Origin: Candidatus Omnitrophota bacterium
GTDB lineage: Bacteria; Omnitrophota; Omnitrophia; Omnitrophales; Danuiimicrobiaceae
Length of the DNA stretch: 17,432 nucleotides
Reading direction: 5' to 3'
Assembly (NCBI GenBank): GCA_016206955.1
Contig: JACQQO010000126.1
Coordinates: 1 to 17,432, forward strand
Both the position numbers and the translations under genes were made by a program. The notes beneath the pieces were generated by a model. The model made no database searches. It had not been told where the DNA came from and saw only the letters and a list, made by a program, of their open reading frames with translations. Below, piece by piece: positions 6,399 to 14,600 of the stretch (within the stretch, counting starts at the first letter, position 1; each line of letters starts with the position of its first letter).

Positions 6399-9013
6399 TT
6401 TAAATCCCGAACTAGATTTGAGATCATTTTCATGGCTTGATCAATTCCGCGAGGATTTCGTCCTCCGCCCTGTGCTAAATCTTTTCGCCCACCAGCGCTG
6501 CCATCGATGAGTGGCGCCGCTTTTTTGGCCAATTCTTGGGCGTCCAATTTGGAAGACAAAAGATCCTTCGTTAACGCGATCAAGAAATTGACTTTAGAAT
6601 CTTTGGTTGAAAAGAAAACCAAAACGCTTTCTTTCGCTTTAGCTCTCACTTGATCGGCCAAATGCCTTAGGAATTCGATTCCTTCGTCTGGGACTACTTG
6701 AGCAATTAATTTTATTTTTCCAACGGTTTCTGCAGAGTCGATTAATTTTTCCGAATCGATCGCTTTACGTGAGGCGGAAATCCCAGGACGATCTAATTCT
6801 TTGAGTTTCTTTTGAATCTTTTCAACGCGTTCCCCCAATTGATCTGGGTTCACTTTCAAAGTGTTTGCTATTTGATTGAGCGTCTGATTAAGCTGTTTAA
6901 CATAGTGAATCGCATTGAGGCCTGTAATCGCCTCAATTCGCCTTGTTCCGCTTCCAATAGACGATTCGCTTGTAATCACAAATGCCCCGATTTCGCCAGT
7001 TTGATGGCAGTGCGTTCCCCCGCAAAGTTCTTTGCTTTTACCCGGTACTTCGATGACTCGGACTTCATCTCCATATTTATCCCCAAAAAAGGCAAGGACT
7101 CCGCTTTTCATTGCAGATTCATAATTTTGGACGTTCACTTCGACGGCCAGGTTGTCCAATATGGCTTGGTTCGCCCATTCTTCCACTTGTTTGATTTCAT
7201 TTTCGGAGAGTGGTTTTCCATGGGTAAAATCGAATCTGAGCTTTTCGGGGTTCACTAGCGACCCGACTTGGCGAATATGAGTGCCCAAGACGGAACGGAG
7301 CGCGGCTTGAAGGAGATGAGTTGCGGTATGGTTTCGTTTGGTCGCTTCACGATTTTCTCGGTTCACTTTTGCTTTACAGGATTCTCCCACTTTTACTTTT
7401 CCTGAAATGAGCTTTCCATGATGGAGAATCACCCGTTCTTTCTTTTGTGTGTCAGAAACTACAAATTTAAATTCGGGGCCTTCTAACGTGCCGCTATCAC
7501 CCACTTGTCCTCCGCCCTCTGGATAAAAAGGAGTTTGATCCAACGCAATGGCACCTTCTTGGTTAGAAAAAAAAGACCAAAGGACTTTACCGTCCGCTTC
7601 CAAAGTTTGATAACCCAAAAACCTGGTTTCGGGTAACTTCAGCAAATCTTCATTAATATCGGAAGCTGCGAAAATGGTACTGGCAAGCTTGCTGGCCGAC
7701 TTCGCACGTTTCCGCTGCTCATCTAATAGTTTTTGAAATCCGATTTCATCAATTTCTAATCCGGATTTTTGGGCAATTGCGCGAGTCAGTTCATCTGGAA
7801 AACCATAGGTGTCGTAAAGTTCGAACACGAATTTACCCGGCAATTTTTTTGCGCCTTTCATTGATTCCAAATTTTTCTCGAGAATTTCAAGACCCGTCTG
7901 AAGGGCATTTAAGAAGCGCTCCTCTTCGCTCCTGAGGACTTCCTTTACACTTGCTTCTCCTAATTTTAATTCTGGATAAGTATCACCCATGATTTCAACC
8001 ACCGTCGGAACCGTTTTGTAAAGAAAAGGTTTTTCAAGTCGCTTTTGAATTTGAACGGAATTTAAGAGCTCCTGTCCTCTCCATAATGCCCTTCGAATCA
8101 GCTTTCGAATGACATAACCTCTTCCTTCGTTAGCCGGAATTACGCCATCTGAAATTGCAAATACAACCGCCCGAACATGATCGCTGATGGCATAAAGGGA
8201 TTCGAGCGGAGTAGGATTTTTCCCAAGATTTAAACTACGGCTCACATCATCATTGATTGATCTAAAGATATCGATTTCATAATTCATTTTTTTCTTTTGA
8301 AGTACGCAAGCAAGTCGCTCAAGACCCATGCCGGTATCAATATTTTTTGCTTTTAATGGAACGAGTTTTCCACCTTCTTGGCGTTCAAATTGCGTGAAGA
8401 CTAAATTCCAAATTTCTGCGTAGCGGCCTGATTCATCTTCGGACCAAAATTGATTAGTAGCTCCGGAATAATTTGTGCCTTGATCAAAGAAAATTTCAGA
8501 ACAAGGTCCGCAAGGGCCATTCGGCCCCGATTTTGGTGCATTTGCAGGCCAGAAGTTACTTAGATCTCCAAGTCTGGCAATCAGCTTCTTCGGGACCCCG
8601 ATTTTTTTATTCCAAATCTCGAATGCTTCATCGTCTTTTTCATGAACACTCACATAGAGCCGGTCGGACGGAAGGTTAAGTTCCTTCGTCAGAAATTCCC
8701 ATGCCCAATCAATCGCCTCTTCTTTGAAGTAATCGCCAAATGAAAAATTTCCGAGCATTTCAAAGAATGAGTGGTGGTAAGGTGTCTTCCCCACTCGATC
8801 TAAATCTCCTGTTCGAAGACATTTTTGAACCGAGGCGGCCCGTTTTAAATCAGTTCTGAGCCCCAGGAAGTAATCTTTAAATTGATTCATTCCGGAACCG
8901 GTAAATAAAAGCGTGGGGTCATTTCGCGGCACCAGAGAATCACTCTTGACGATGGTGTGCTCCTTCGTTCTAAAAAAGTCGAGGAATCGTTTTCTGAGTT
9001 CAGATGTTTTCAT
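6395..9013 (-). CDS. alaS: Alanyl-tRNA synthetase
   Basis: AlaS charges tRNA-Ala and removes mischarged serine and glycine. It is full length at 872 residues. The class II catalytic core shows FTGSGMNQFK (37-46), the motif 2 region with GKTPYHHSFFEMLGNFSFGD (75-94), and DTGMGLER (226-233) as motif 3. The editing domain carries the zinc site His562/His566 (NHTATH) and Cys664/His668 (CGGTH). The C-terminal C-Ala domain ends with the glycine-rich GSAGGRKDLAQGGG. No key residue is missing. The start overlaps the recX end by 14 bases and is supported by the standard MKTSELRKRFLDFF opening, with a weak CGGA upstream. The recA-recX-alaS order is found in several bacterial groups. Continuation into hisD through a 4-base overlap is less usual. 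Confidence 0.98.
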   Translation of the reverse strand: MKTSELRKRFLDFFRTKEHTIVKSDSLVPRNDPTLLFTGSGMNQFKDYFLGLRTDLKRAASVQKCLRTGDLDRVGKTPYHHSFFEMLGNFSFGDYFKEEAIDWAWEFLTKELNLPSDRLYVSVHEKDDEAFEIWNKKIGVPKKLIARLGDLSNFWPANAPKSGPNGPCGPCSEIFFDQGTNYSGATNQFWSEDESGRYAEIWNLVFTQFERQEGGKLVPLKAKNIDTGMGLERLACVLQKKKMNYEIDIFRSINDDVSRSLNLGKNPTPLESLYAISDHVRAVVFAISDGVIPANEGRGYVIRKLIRRALWRGQELLNSVQIQKRLEKPFLYKTVPTVVEIMGDTYPELKLGEASVKEVLRSEEERFLNALQTGLEILEKNLESMKGAKKLPGKFVFELYDTYGFPDELTRAIAQKSGLEIDEIGFQKLLDEQRKRAKSASKLASTIFAASDINEDLLKLPETRFLGYQTLEADGKVLWSFFSNQEGAIALDQTPFYPEGGGQVGDSGTLEGPEFKFVVSDTQKKERVILHHGKLISGKVKVGESCKAKVNRENREATKRNHTATHLLQAALRSVLGTHIRQVGSLVNPEKLRFDFTHGKPLSENEIKQVEEWANQAILDNLAVEVNVQNYESAMKSGVLAFFGDKYGDEVRVIEVPGKSKELCGGTHCHQTGEIGAFVITSESSIGSGTRRIEAITGLNAIHYVKQLNQTLNQIANTLKVNPDQLGERVEKIQKKLKELDRPGISASRKAIDSEKLIDSAETVGKIKLIAQVVPDEGIEFLRHLADQVRAKAKESVLVFFSTKDSKVNFLIALTKDLLSSKLDAQELAKKAAPLIDGSAGGRKDLAQGGGRNPRGIDQAMKMISNLVRDLK

Positions 9014-9497
9014 TTATATCCGATCGCATTTGGTTTACGATTTCTCTGGCTAGCTCAAAGTCAAAACCTCGATTTAAAAGAAAATCGTAAAGCCTTTTTT
9101 TTCTTTTTTGGTACTCCACTTTTTCCAGCTTTATCCACCGGTCGCGCGCTAGGCCAAATGCAGTTTCGCGTTCCAATGTCTTTGGGTAATCTTCGAGCGC
9201 TTTTTCAATTTCGGGAGACGGAATCCCTCTTTTTTTAAGTTCCATGAAGATTCGCCTTCGGCCGTATCGCTTTGCATGGATCGCGTTTTGGATCGTTTCC
9301 CCAACCAATTTTTGGTCACTCAAAATTTTTTGGCTTATCAATTCGTTAAGCACTTGGTTAATAGTTTCTTTTGAATAACCTTTTTCCTCGAGCCGTTTAG
9401 AAACTTCTCGCTCGCTTTTTTTGCTGGCAGCAAGCAACCGGATAGCGTACAAATAACCTTGTTTAAATTGGGAATTGTTTTTGATTGTTAATTCCAT
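9000..9497 (-). CDS. recX: RecA regulatory protein RecX
   Basis: RecX binds RecA filaments and modulates, usually inhibits, their growth. The 165-residue protein is all-helical in appearance, with the tandem three-helix repeats of the family. Recognisable parts are the YAIRLLAASKKSEREVSKRL segment near the N-terminus, the central YGRRRIFMELKKRGI, and YDFLLNRGFDFELAREIV at the end. The ATG at 9497 lies directly after the U-tract of the recA terminator and has no Shine-Dalgarno. An in-frame TTG about 15 codons later, with AAGG close by, is an alternative start that would still leave most of the family domain. The 3' end overlaps alaS by 14 bases. In E. coli recX is expressed mainly by readthrough of the recA terminator, and the arrangement here suggests the same. 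Confidence 0.92.
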   Translation of the reverse strand: MELTIKNNSQFKQGYLYAIRLLAASKKSEREVSKRLEEKGYSKETINQVLNELISQKILSDQKLVGETIQNAIHAKRYGRRRIFMELKKRGIPSPEIEKALEDYPKTLERETAFGLARDRWIKLEKVEYQKRKKRLYDFLLNRGFDFELAREIVNQMRSDINENI

Positions 9498-9499
9498 AA

Positions 9500-9532
9500 A
9501 GAAAAAATACGGCGGAGGGTTATCCGCCGTAT
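9500..9532 (-). terminator. Intrinsic terminator after recA
   Basis: Transcribed leftwards, the sequence forms a perfect 10-bp stem (9523-9532 pairing with 9507-9516) rich in G and C, with a 6-base loop at 9517-9522. It is followed by six U, one C and three more U. It begins 24 bases past the recA stop. The U-tract ends two bases or fewer before the recX ATG, so recX must be transcribed by readthrough or from an internal promoter. Stem and tract are seen directly; efficiency is inferred. Confidence 0.93.
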
Positions 9533-9556
9533 CTAATCGCCTTTCCAGTGAAAGTA

Positions 9557-10663
9557 TTACGCTTCCGACTCGGAAGAAACGGCAGGTTCGTCAACTGAAT
9601 GGGTGTCTGTTGAAGAACCGGCGAGCAATTTCTCTTTTACCTTGACCTCAATTTCATCCAGCAACTTAGGATTGTCCTTCAGGAAATAGCGAACCGCTTC
9701 ACGGCCTTGCCCTAGCTTTTCGTTGTTATAGGCAATCCAAGATCCAGATTTTTCTAAAACTTGATGTTGAAGGGCAAGATCAATAATGCTAGAGGAACGT
9801 GAAATTCCTTCATCAAACATGATATCAAATTCCGCAGCCTTAAAGGGCGCCGCGCACTTATTCTTTACGATTTTGATTCTCACGCGGTTTCCGGTTACTT
9901 CTTCCCCCTTTTTGATTGAGCCAATTCGGCGGATATCAAATCGCATCGAAGCGTAAAATTTAAGCGCTTTCCCTCCCGGCGTCGTTTCAGGATTGCCGAA
10001 CATCACTCCGATTTTTTGTCGAAGTTGATTGATGAAGATAATACACGTTTTGGACCGATTGATGATGGCCGTCAGCTTTCGAAGCGCCTGTGACATGAGT
10101 CGGGCTTGAAGACCCATTTGGGCGTCTCCCATTTCCCCTTCGATTTCAGACTTAGGCGTAAGCGCAGCGACAGAGTCAATGACAATAAGGTCCAGAGCGT
10201 TTGAGCGGACAAGCATTTCTACAATTTGAAGAGCTTGTTCTCCAGAGTCAGGTTGCGAGATAAGCAAATCTTCCAATTTAACGCCGATCTTTTTTGCATA
10301 TCCTGGATCCAGCGCATGTTCCGCATCAATAAAGGCAGCAACTCCGCTTCGTTTTTGGACTTGTGCCGCAATACTCAAAGTGAGGGTTGTCTTTCCACTT
10401 CCCTCCGGCCCAAAAATTTCTACAACGCGTCCTCGGGGTACGCCCCCTATTCCTGTTGCGATGTCGAGGGTTATCGCTCCGGTTGAAATGGCGGCAATAT
10501 CTCCCAACCGCTCTTGGCTGAGGGTCATGATGGCGCCTTTTCCAAATTGCTTCTCGATTTGATGGAGGGTTAGTTGAAGTGCCTTTTGCTTCTCTTGTGA
10601 AATTTTATCCATTGGATTCTCTTTCTTCTCACGCTTTCCCTCAACTCGCTTTTTTGCGGACAT
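9557..10663 (-). CDS. recA: Recombinase RecA
   Basis: RecA forms filaments on single-stranded DNA, catalyses strand exchange and, in SOS-proficient bacteria, stimulates LexA self-cleavage. The protein has 368 residues. The Walker A motif GPEGSGKT is at 85-92 and Walker B in LIVIDSVAAL at 159-168. Loop 1 is near EGEMGDAQMG (175-184) and loop 2 covers NQLRQKIGVMFGNPETTPGG (212-231). The C-terminus is acidic, as usual. The ATG at 10663 has an AAGGAG site at ideal spacing and lies just below a consensus promoter, so it is preferred over Met18. This gives a basic N-terminal extension of about 19 residues relative to E. coli RecA (AKKRVEGKREKK). A PC4-like gene lies upstream and recX downstream past a terminator. 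Confidence 0.99.
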   Translation of the reverse strand: MSAKKRVEGKREKKENPMDKISQEKQKALQLTLHQIEKQFGKGAIMTLSQERLGDIAAISTGAITLDIATGIGGVPRGRVVEIFGPEGSGKTTLTLSIAAQVQKRSGVAAFIDAEHALDPGYAKKIGVKLEDLLISQPDSGEQALQIVEMLVRSNALDLIVIDSVAALTPKSEIEGEMGDAQMGLQARLMSQALRKLTAIINRSKTCIIFINQLRQKIGVMFGNPETTPGGKALKFYASMRFDIRRIGSIKKGEEVTGNRVRIKIVKNKCAAPFKAAEFDIMFDEGISRSSSIIDLALQHQVLEKSGSWIAYNNEKLGQGREAVRYFLKDNPKLLDEIEVKVKEKLLAGSSTDTHSVDEPAVSSESEA

Positions 10664-10670
10664 AAACCAC

Positions 10671-10676
10671 TCCTTT
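10671..10676 (-). promoter_or_regulatory. Strong ribosome binding site of recA
   Basis: AAGGAG lies 7 bases before the ATG at 10663. It decides the start in favour of the longer RecA; Met18 (position 10612) has only a weak purine stretch before it. Confidence 0.85.
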
Positions 10677-10691
10677 TTTCTAAGAGGTGTG

Positions 10692-10720
10692 ATTATACAG
10701 ACTTAGCTCTTGTTTGTAAA
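10692..10720 (-). promoter_or_regulatory. Sigma-70 promoter of recA
   Basis: Read on the minus strand, the -35 element is TTTACA (10715-10720, five of six consensus bases), followed by a 17-base spacer and a perfect TATAAT (10692-10697). Transcription should start near 10685, giving a leader of about 20 bases that contains the AAGGAG site. Neither the proteobacterial LexA box (CTGT-N8-ACAG) nor the Gram-positive box (GAAC-N4-GTTC) is seen across or near it. Confidence 0.88.
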
Positions 10721-10742
10721 GGGAAAGTTGTATATTAATGAC

Positions 10743-10979
10743 TCATTTTTCGACGCAAGCCATTAGGTTCTTCTCGCAAAGGCTAATCCCCTTCTTAAGT
10801 TCAGGGAGGAGCTCAACGGCAATCGTAATTCCTTTCTTTGACGCGACGAACCCATCTTCGCCCTTTGGCTTGAAAAAAATTCGTAAGTCAATGTACTTCC
10901 GTTGCTTATACTCGCTTAAACTAATTTGTATACTCTCGTCCTTGTTGCGAAAAAACTCATAAAGTAGCTGATTTTCCAT
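10743..10979 (-). CDS. PC4/YdbC-like single-stranded-DNA-binding protein
   Basis: The 78-residue product resembles the single-strand-DNA-binding core of the PC4 (transcriptional coactivator p15) family. The stretch KYIDLRIFFKPKG followed by DGFVASKKGITI and a helix with ELLPELKKGI follows the PC4 pattern of a beta sheet ending in a K-K-G-I-[ST]-[LI] motif and an amphipathic helix. Bacterial members such as YdbC bind single-stranded DNA and RNA. The actual role here, in transcription, replication or repair, is not known. The gene has its own promoter (11036-11064), and AGGT lies five bases before its ATG. No terminator is visible between it and the recA promoter, so some transcripts may run into recA. 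The identification rests on motif pattern and length only. Confidence 0.78.
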   Translation of the reverse strand: MENQLLYEFFRNKDESIQISLSEYKQRKYIDLRIFFKPKGEDGFVASKKGITIAVELLPELKKGISLCEKNLMACVEK

Positions 10980-11035
10980 GGTTTACCTGCGGTTGCATGG
11001 GGAAGGAGGAATTTATTTTTTATCAAACCGAGTTG

Positions 11036-11064
11036 ATTATTAATTAAATTCTAAAAGGTGTCAA
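11036..11064 (-). promoter_or_regulatory. Sigma-70 promoter of the PC4-like gene
   Basis: On the minus strand there is a perfect TTGACA -35 box (11059-11064), a 17-base spacer, and AATAAT (11036-11041, five of six consensus bases). Transcription should begin near 11029, giving a leader of about 50 bases before the ATG at 10979. The leader contains a pyrimidine-rich CCTCCTTCCCC tract and no convincing riboswitch or hairpin. Confidence 0.82.
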
Positions 11065-11089
11065 GCTTTATTTTGGCCCAAAAAACCAC

Positions 11090-11641
11090 TCAAGTTGCGG
11101 AGGGGCTGTTTAAAAGCTTAATGCCTTTTATGAGATAGAGAGCACAGGATAAGATAGTGAGAAAAGCTGCGATGTACCAAATTGCATGAGAACGGTCCCA
11201 ATTAGCCAAAACCGCAAAAATCGTCAGCATTTGAAAAAAGGTCGTCAGCTTTCCAACGAGGTTAGGCTGAATACGTATTTGATTGGTCGTTAAAAAAATA
11301 ATAGCAAGGCCGCAGATGATGAATAAATCCCTGAATACAATAATGATTACAATCCAGAGCGGGGGTTTGAGAATAAAAGTGTTTGAAAATGTAATCCCAA
11401 AAAAGGCTGAAAGCAGCAACAATTTGTCAGCAAAGGGGTCTAAAAAAGTTCCTAATTCTGTGCGTTTTCTGAAAGTTCTTGCGATAAAGCCATCCAATGC
11501 GTCCGTTGCAATGGCGATGATAAAAAGAATGAGCGCAATTGGTCTGAAATGTTCGTGAGCGCTGTTGTAGTAAACAATGAAACTAAAGACGAAAGGAACT
11601 AATAAGATTCTGAATAGAGTGATGTAATTGGGGAGATTCAA
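11090..11641 (-). CDS. pgsA: CDP-diacylglycerol--glycerol-3-phosphate 3-phosphatidyltransferase
   Basis: PgsA joins CDP-diacylglycerol and glycerol-3-phosphate to make phosphatidylglycerol phosphate, the precursor of phosphatidylglycerol and cardiolipin, in the inner membrane. The 183-residue protein is highly hydrophobic, with about five or six membrane helices. It contains the full CDP-alcohol phosphotransferase motif D-x2-D-G-x2-A-R-x8-G-x3-D-x3-D, visible from DALDGFIAR to LGTFLDPFAD. Translation must begin at a TTG (11639-11641): it gives MNLPNYITLFRILLVP, the conserved N-terminus of PgsA, and no earlier in-frame ATG fits. The smc stop is only 3 bases upstream and no Shine-Dalgarno is evident, so weak, coupled initiation is likely. 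Other members of the CDP-alcohol family share the motif, but the N-terminus and length favour PgsA. Confidence 0.93.
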   Translation of the reverse strand: MNLPNYITLFRILLVPFVFSFIVYYNSAHEHFRPIALILFIIAIATDALDGFIARTFRKRTELGTFLDPFADKLLLLSAFFGITFSNTFILKPPLWIVIIIVFRDLFIICGLAIIFLTTNQIRIQPNLVGKLTTFFQMLTIFAVLANWDRSHAIWYIAAFLTILSCALYLIKGIKLLNSPSAT

Positions 11642-11644
11642 AGT

Positions 11645-14600
11645 TTAATTTAAAACTTGGTTTAACTCGCTGGCAACTCCTTGATCTGCATGCTCAATTT
11701 TATCGGTTTCCTTAGACAGTCGAACCGAAACTAATTTAGAAACTCCGGGCTCCTGCATCGTAACCCCATATAACACGTCGCCCATTGCAATCGTTTTTCT
11801 GGAATGGGTCACAATAATAAATTGAGTTGAGTTTAGGAATGGCTTTAAAGCATTTAAAAACCGGTCGTTATTTGCTTCGTCAAGTGGAGCATCCACTTCG
11901 TCCAACACACAAAACGGCGAAGGCTTTACCGCAAAAAGCGATAGGAGCAAAGCAATTGCGGTCAGGGCTTTTTCTCCGCCGGAGAGGAGTGTAATATGCT
12001 GAAGTTTTTTTCCCGGAGGCCTTGCCACGATATCCAATCCAGATTCAAACGGATGTTCCTCGTCCAGTAAAATCAAATCCGCCTGCCCTCCCCCAAAAAG
12101 AGTCCTGAAATATTCGCGGAATGACTCCCGGACCTTCGCTAAGGTTTCTTCGAACAGTTTTTTGGTGGTGTGATTGATTTTCCGAATGGCTTCAAGTAGC
12201 GAGTCGCGCGCCTCGATAAGATCTTTTTTCTGATTGAGCATGAATTCATAACGCGACTTTAGTTCTTGATATTCATCAATGGCCAGTAAGTTCACAGTGC
12301 CAAAGGCATCCAATTTTTCGCCCAAGGACTCAATTTCTGAATCCAGTTCGTTTAACTGATCTTCGGAAAGCTCGTGGGTTTTCGGATCCAAATTGGAAAG
12401 CGAAATTTTATACCGGCTGAGCAAATCTTGGGCAATGGAACTTTTTTGATGATTAAGTTCCATCTGCTTCAAACTGTACTCGTGGATTTTTTGCTTCATC
12501 TGTTCCAGTTCTCGAATGGTTTCGCGAGAATGATCAAGGGCTTGATTGCGTTTCAAAATCAAATCGTTTCTCTCGCGCTTAATTCTTTCAACTTCAACTG
12601 AACGCTCGACGAGTATTTGATTCAATTTGTCTTTTTCTTCTTTGAAAGTCTCGAGTTCCGTTGTTAATTGTTCACTCTGATCAAAAGCCGTTTTCTGTTC
12701 TTCAGTAAGAATGCGATTCCGTTCTCGATTCTCATTTACTTGCTGATTTAAGAACTTAACAGACTGGTTCAACGTCTCATATTTTTCAAGTAAAATTTGC
12801 CGTTTGGATGTGATGTTGGCAAGATCGCGTTCCCAATTTTCTTTCCTGTTTTTTAGTTGGTCTAACTCGCTCTGCGCGCTCGTTTCTTCAGTTTGTAATC
12901 TTTCAAGGCGCTGACTAAGATCCTGCTCTTGCACATTCAGTTCTCCCAATTCCTTTTCATTTTGTTTGTTTTCTCGAGCGATCAGGTCCAATTCTTCTTC
13001 AATCTGTCTTAAATATTCTTTAAGGCTTACCATGCTGCCGCGGCTTCGTTCTAAACAAGCCTGTACATCGGTGGACTTTTCTTTTAAATTTGCTTCCTTT
13101 TCTTTAACGCATTCTAAGCGCGATTCTTTATCTTGAACCAGTTTTCGAAAGTTGTCTTCTTGTTCAGAAATTTCTTGGATCTCTTTAGAGAGCCGGCCTA
13201 CTTCCCTCATTCGAGCGAGAGCGCTTCGTTCAGGGGTATAACCGCCGTTCCGTAAAGTGATTTGAAATTCAGGTCCAAAGATAGCGCCTGATTTCGAAAC
13301 CAATTTAATCCGCTCGGCAAGCGAGGAAAGTTGGTTAATGCTTTCCGTGGTGATATCATATATCACGTAAAATTTGCCGATCAAATTTCCAAGGATTGCC
13401 TTATAGCCTTCGTGCACTTGGATGACATCCCACAACCTTTTTTCGATCAGCGGATGCTTGTCCGCCTCGGGATCTCTGGATAACGCCCCATTCATAACCG
13501 CCCGGTCTTTGATAAAAATAGTAGCGCGATGGGAACCCGACTTCTTGATCGAATCAAAAAGCTGAACCGCCGTCTCAATATTTTCGGCAACAACCCCCTT
13601 CACAGAATCAGCAAGTGCGGCCTCTAGCGCCAATTCATATCCTGGCTGGATTTCGATGACATCTAAAAGTGTTTTTACAATGCCAGGTTGGGCACCATAT
13701 TCGGCTACAATTTTTTTGGGATCTGGTCCGTGAAGTTCATTTAACTCTTCGAGTAAAATAAGTTGATTTTGAAGCTTTGATTTTTTCGAACCTACCTCCG
13801 CGACTTCTTCTCGCGTCGCTTTCAGCGAGCCTTCCAGAGCCTCTTTTTCTTTTACAAATTGATTTAAACGATTCTGTGAATCACTAAGCTTGTCTTCATA
13901 AATAGACAAGCTCCCCCCCGATTCTATTTGCCGTTCGTTTAACAAGTGTTTGGTTTCAAGGAGTCTGGCTTGAGACTCTTGTAAGCCGGCTTGTTTTTGC
14001 TTGAGTGCAATCATTTGAATATGATTTTTGCTAAGGGAGTTCTTGAGTTCCGCAACTTGCCTTGCCAAATCAAAGAGGTGAGCCTGATGGTAGGCAAGGT
14101 TGTCTGTTTCTACATCGCTTGCGCCTTTGGAAATTTCTGAACCTTGTTCCAGTCTTTTTTGCTCAAGTTCAAGTTGCTCAATGGCTGTTTTAAGCTCATG
14201 CTGTTCCTTGATTTTGGGTCCAAATTCTAGGTTGAGAAACTCAAGTCGTTTGATGAGAGATTCAAGTTCGGCCGAAAGCTTTTCACCGTTTGATTGTAGA
14301 AATCCAATTTTTTCGCGCTTAAAATTTTCCTGGCTTTCAAGTACGGTTAGTGCTTGCCTTGTTTCTGAACGCCTATTCTCGTGTTCAAAAAAGGATTCTT
14401 CAAGTTTTTGCACGATTTCTTCTAATTGATGGGCAGATGTATTTTGCTCGGAAACTTGCTCTTCTAAAATGTTAAGCGCTGTTTCTTGTTCTTGGCGCTC
14501 GATGGCGATTAGGTTAAGCGCTTCGTCTCGTTTTCCAGTTTCAAAGAAAGCTTTTTGAATTTCAATGGTTTTGAGTCGTTCTAATTGCTCTTTGTAACGT

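Noticed and set aside
9125..9145. A DnaA-box-like TTATCCACC
   Set aside because: A single imperfect copy inside recX, with no cluster, AT-rich unwinding region or dnaA/dnaN neighbours.
10980..11030. A leader hairpin sequestering the start of the PC4-like gene (GGTTT pairing with AAACC)
   Set aside because: Only five pairs across a loop of more than 30 bases; this is expected by chance.
11066..11090. A TTTTGG/CCAAAA palindrome after pgsA as a terminator
   Set aside because: The arms are separated by a single base, so it cannot form a hairpin loop, and the stem is AT-rich.
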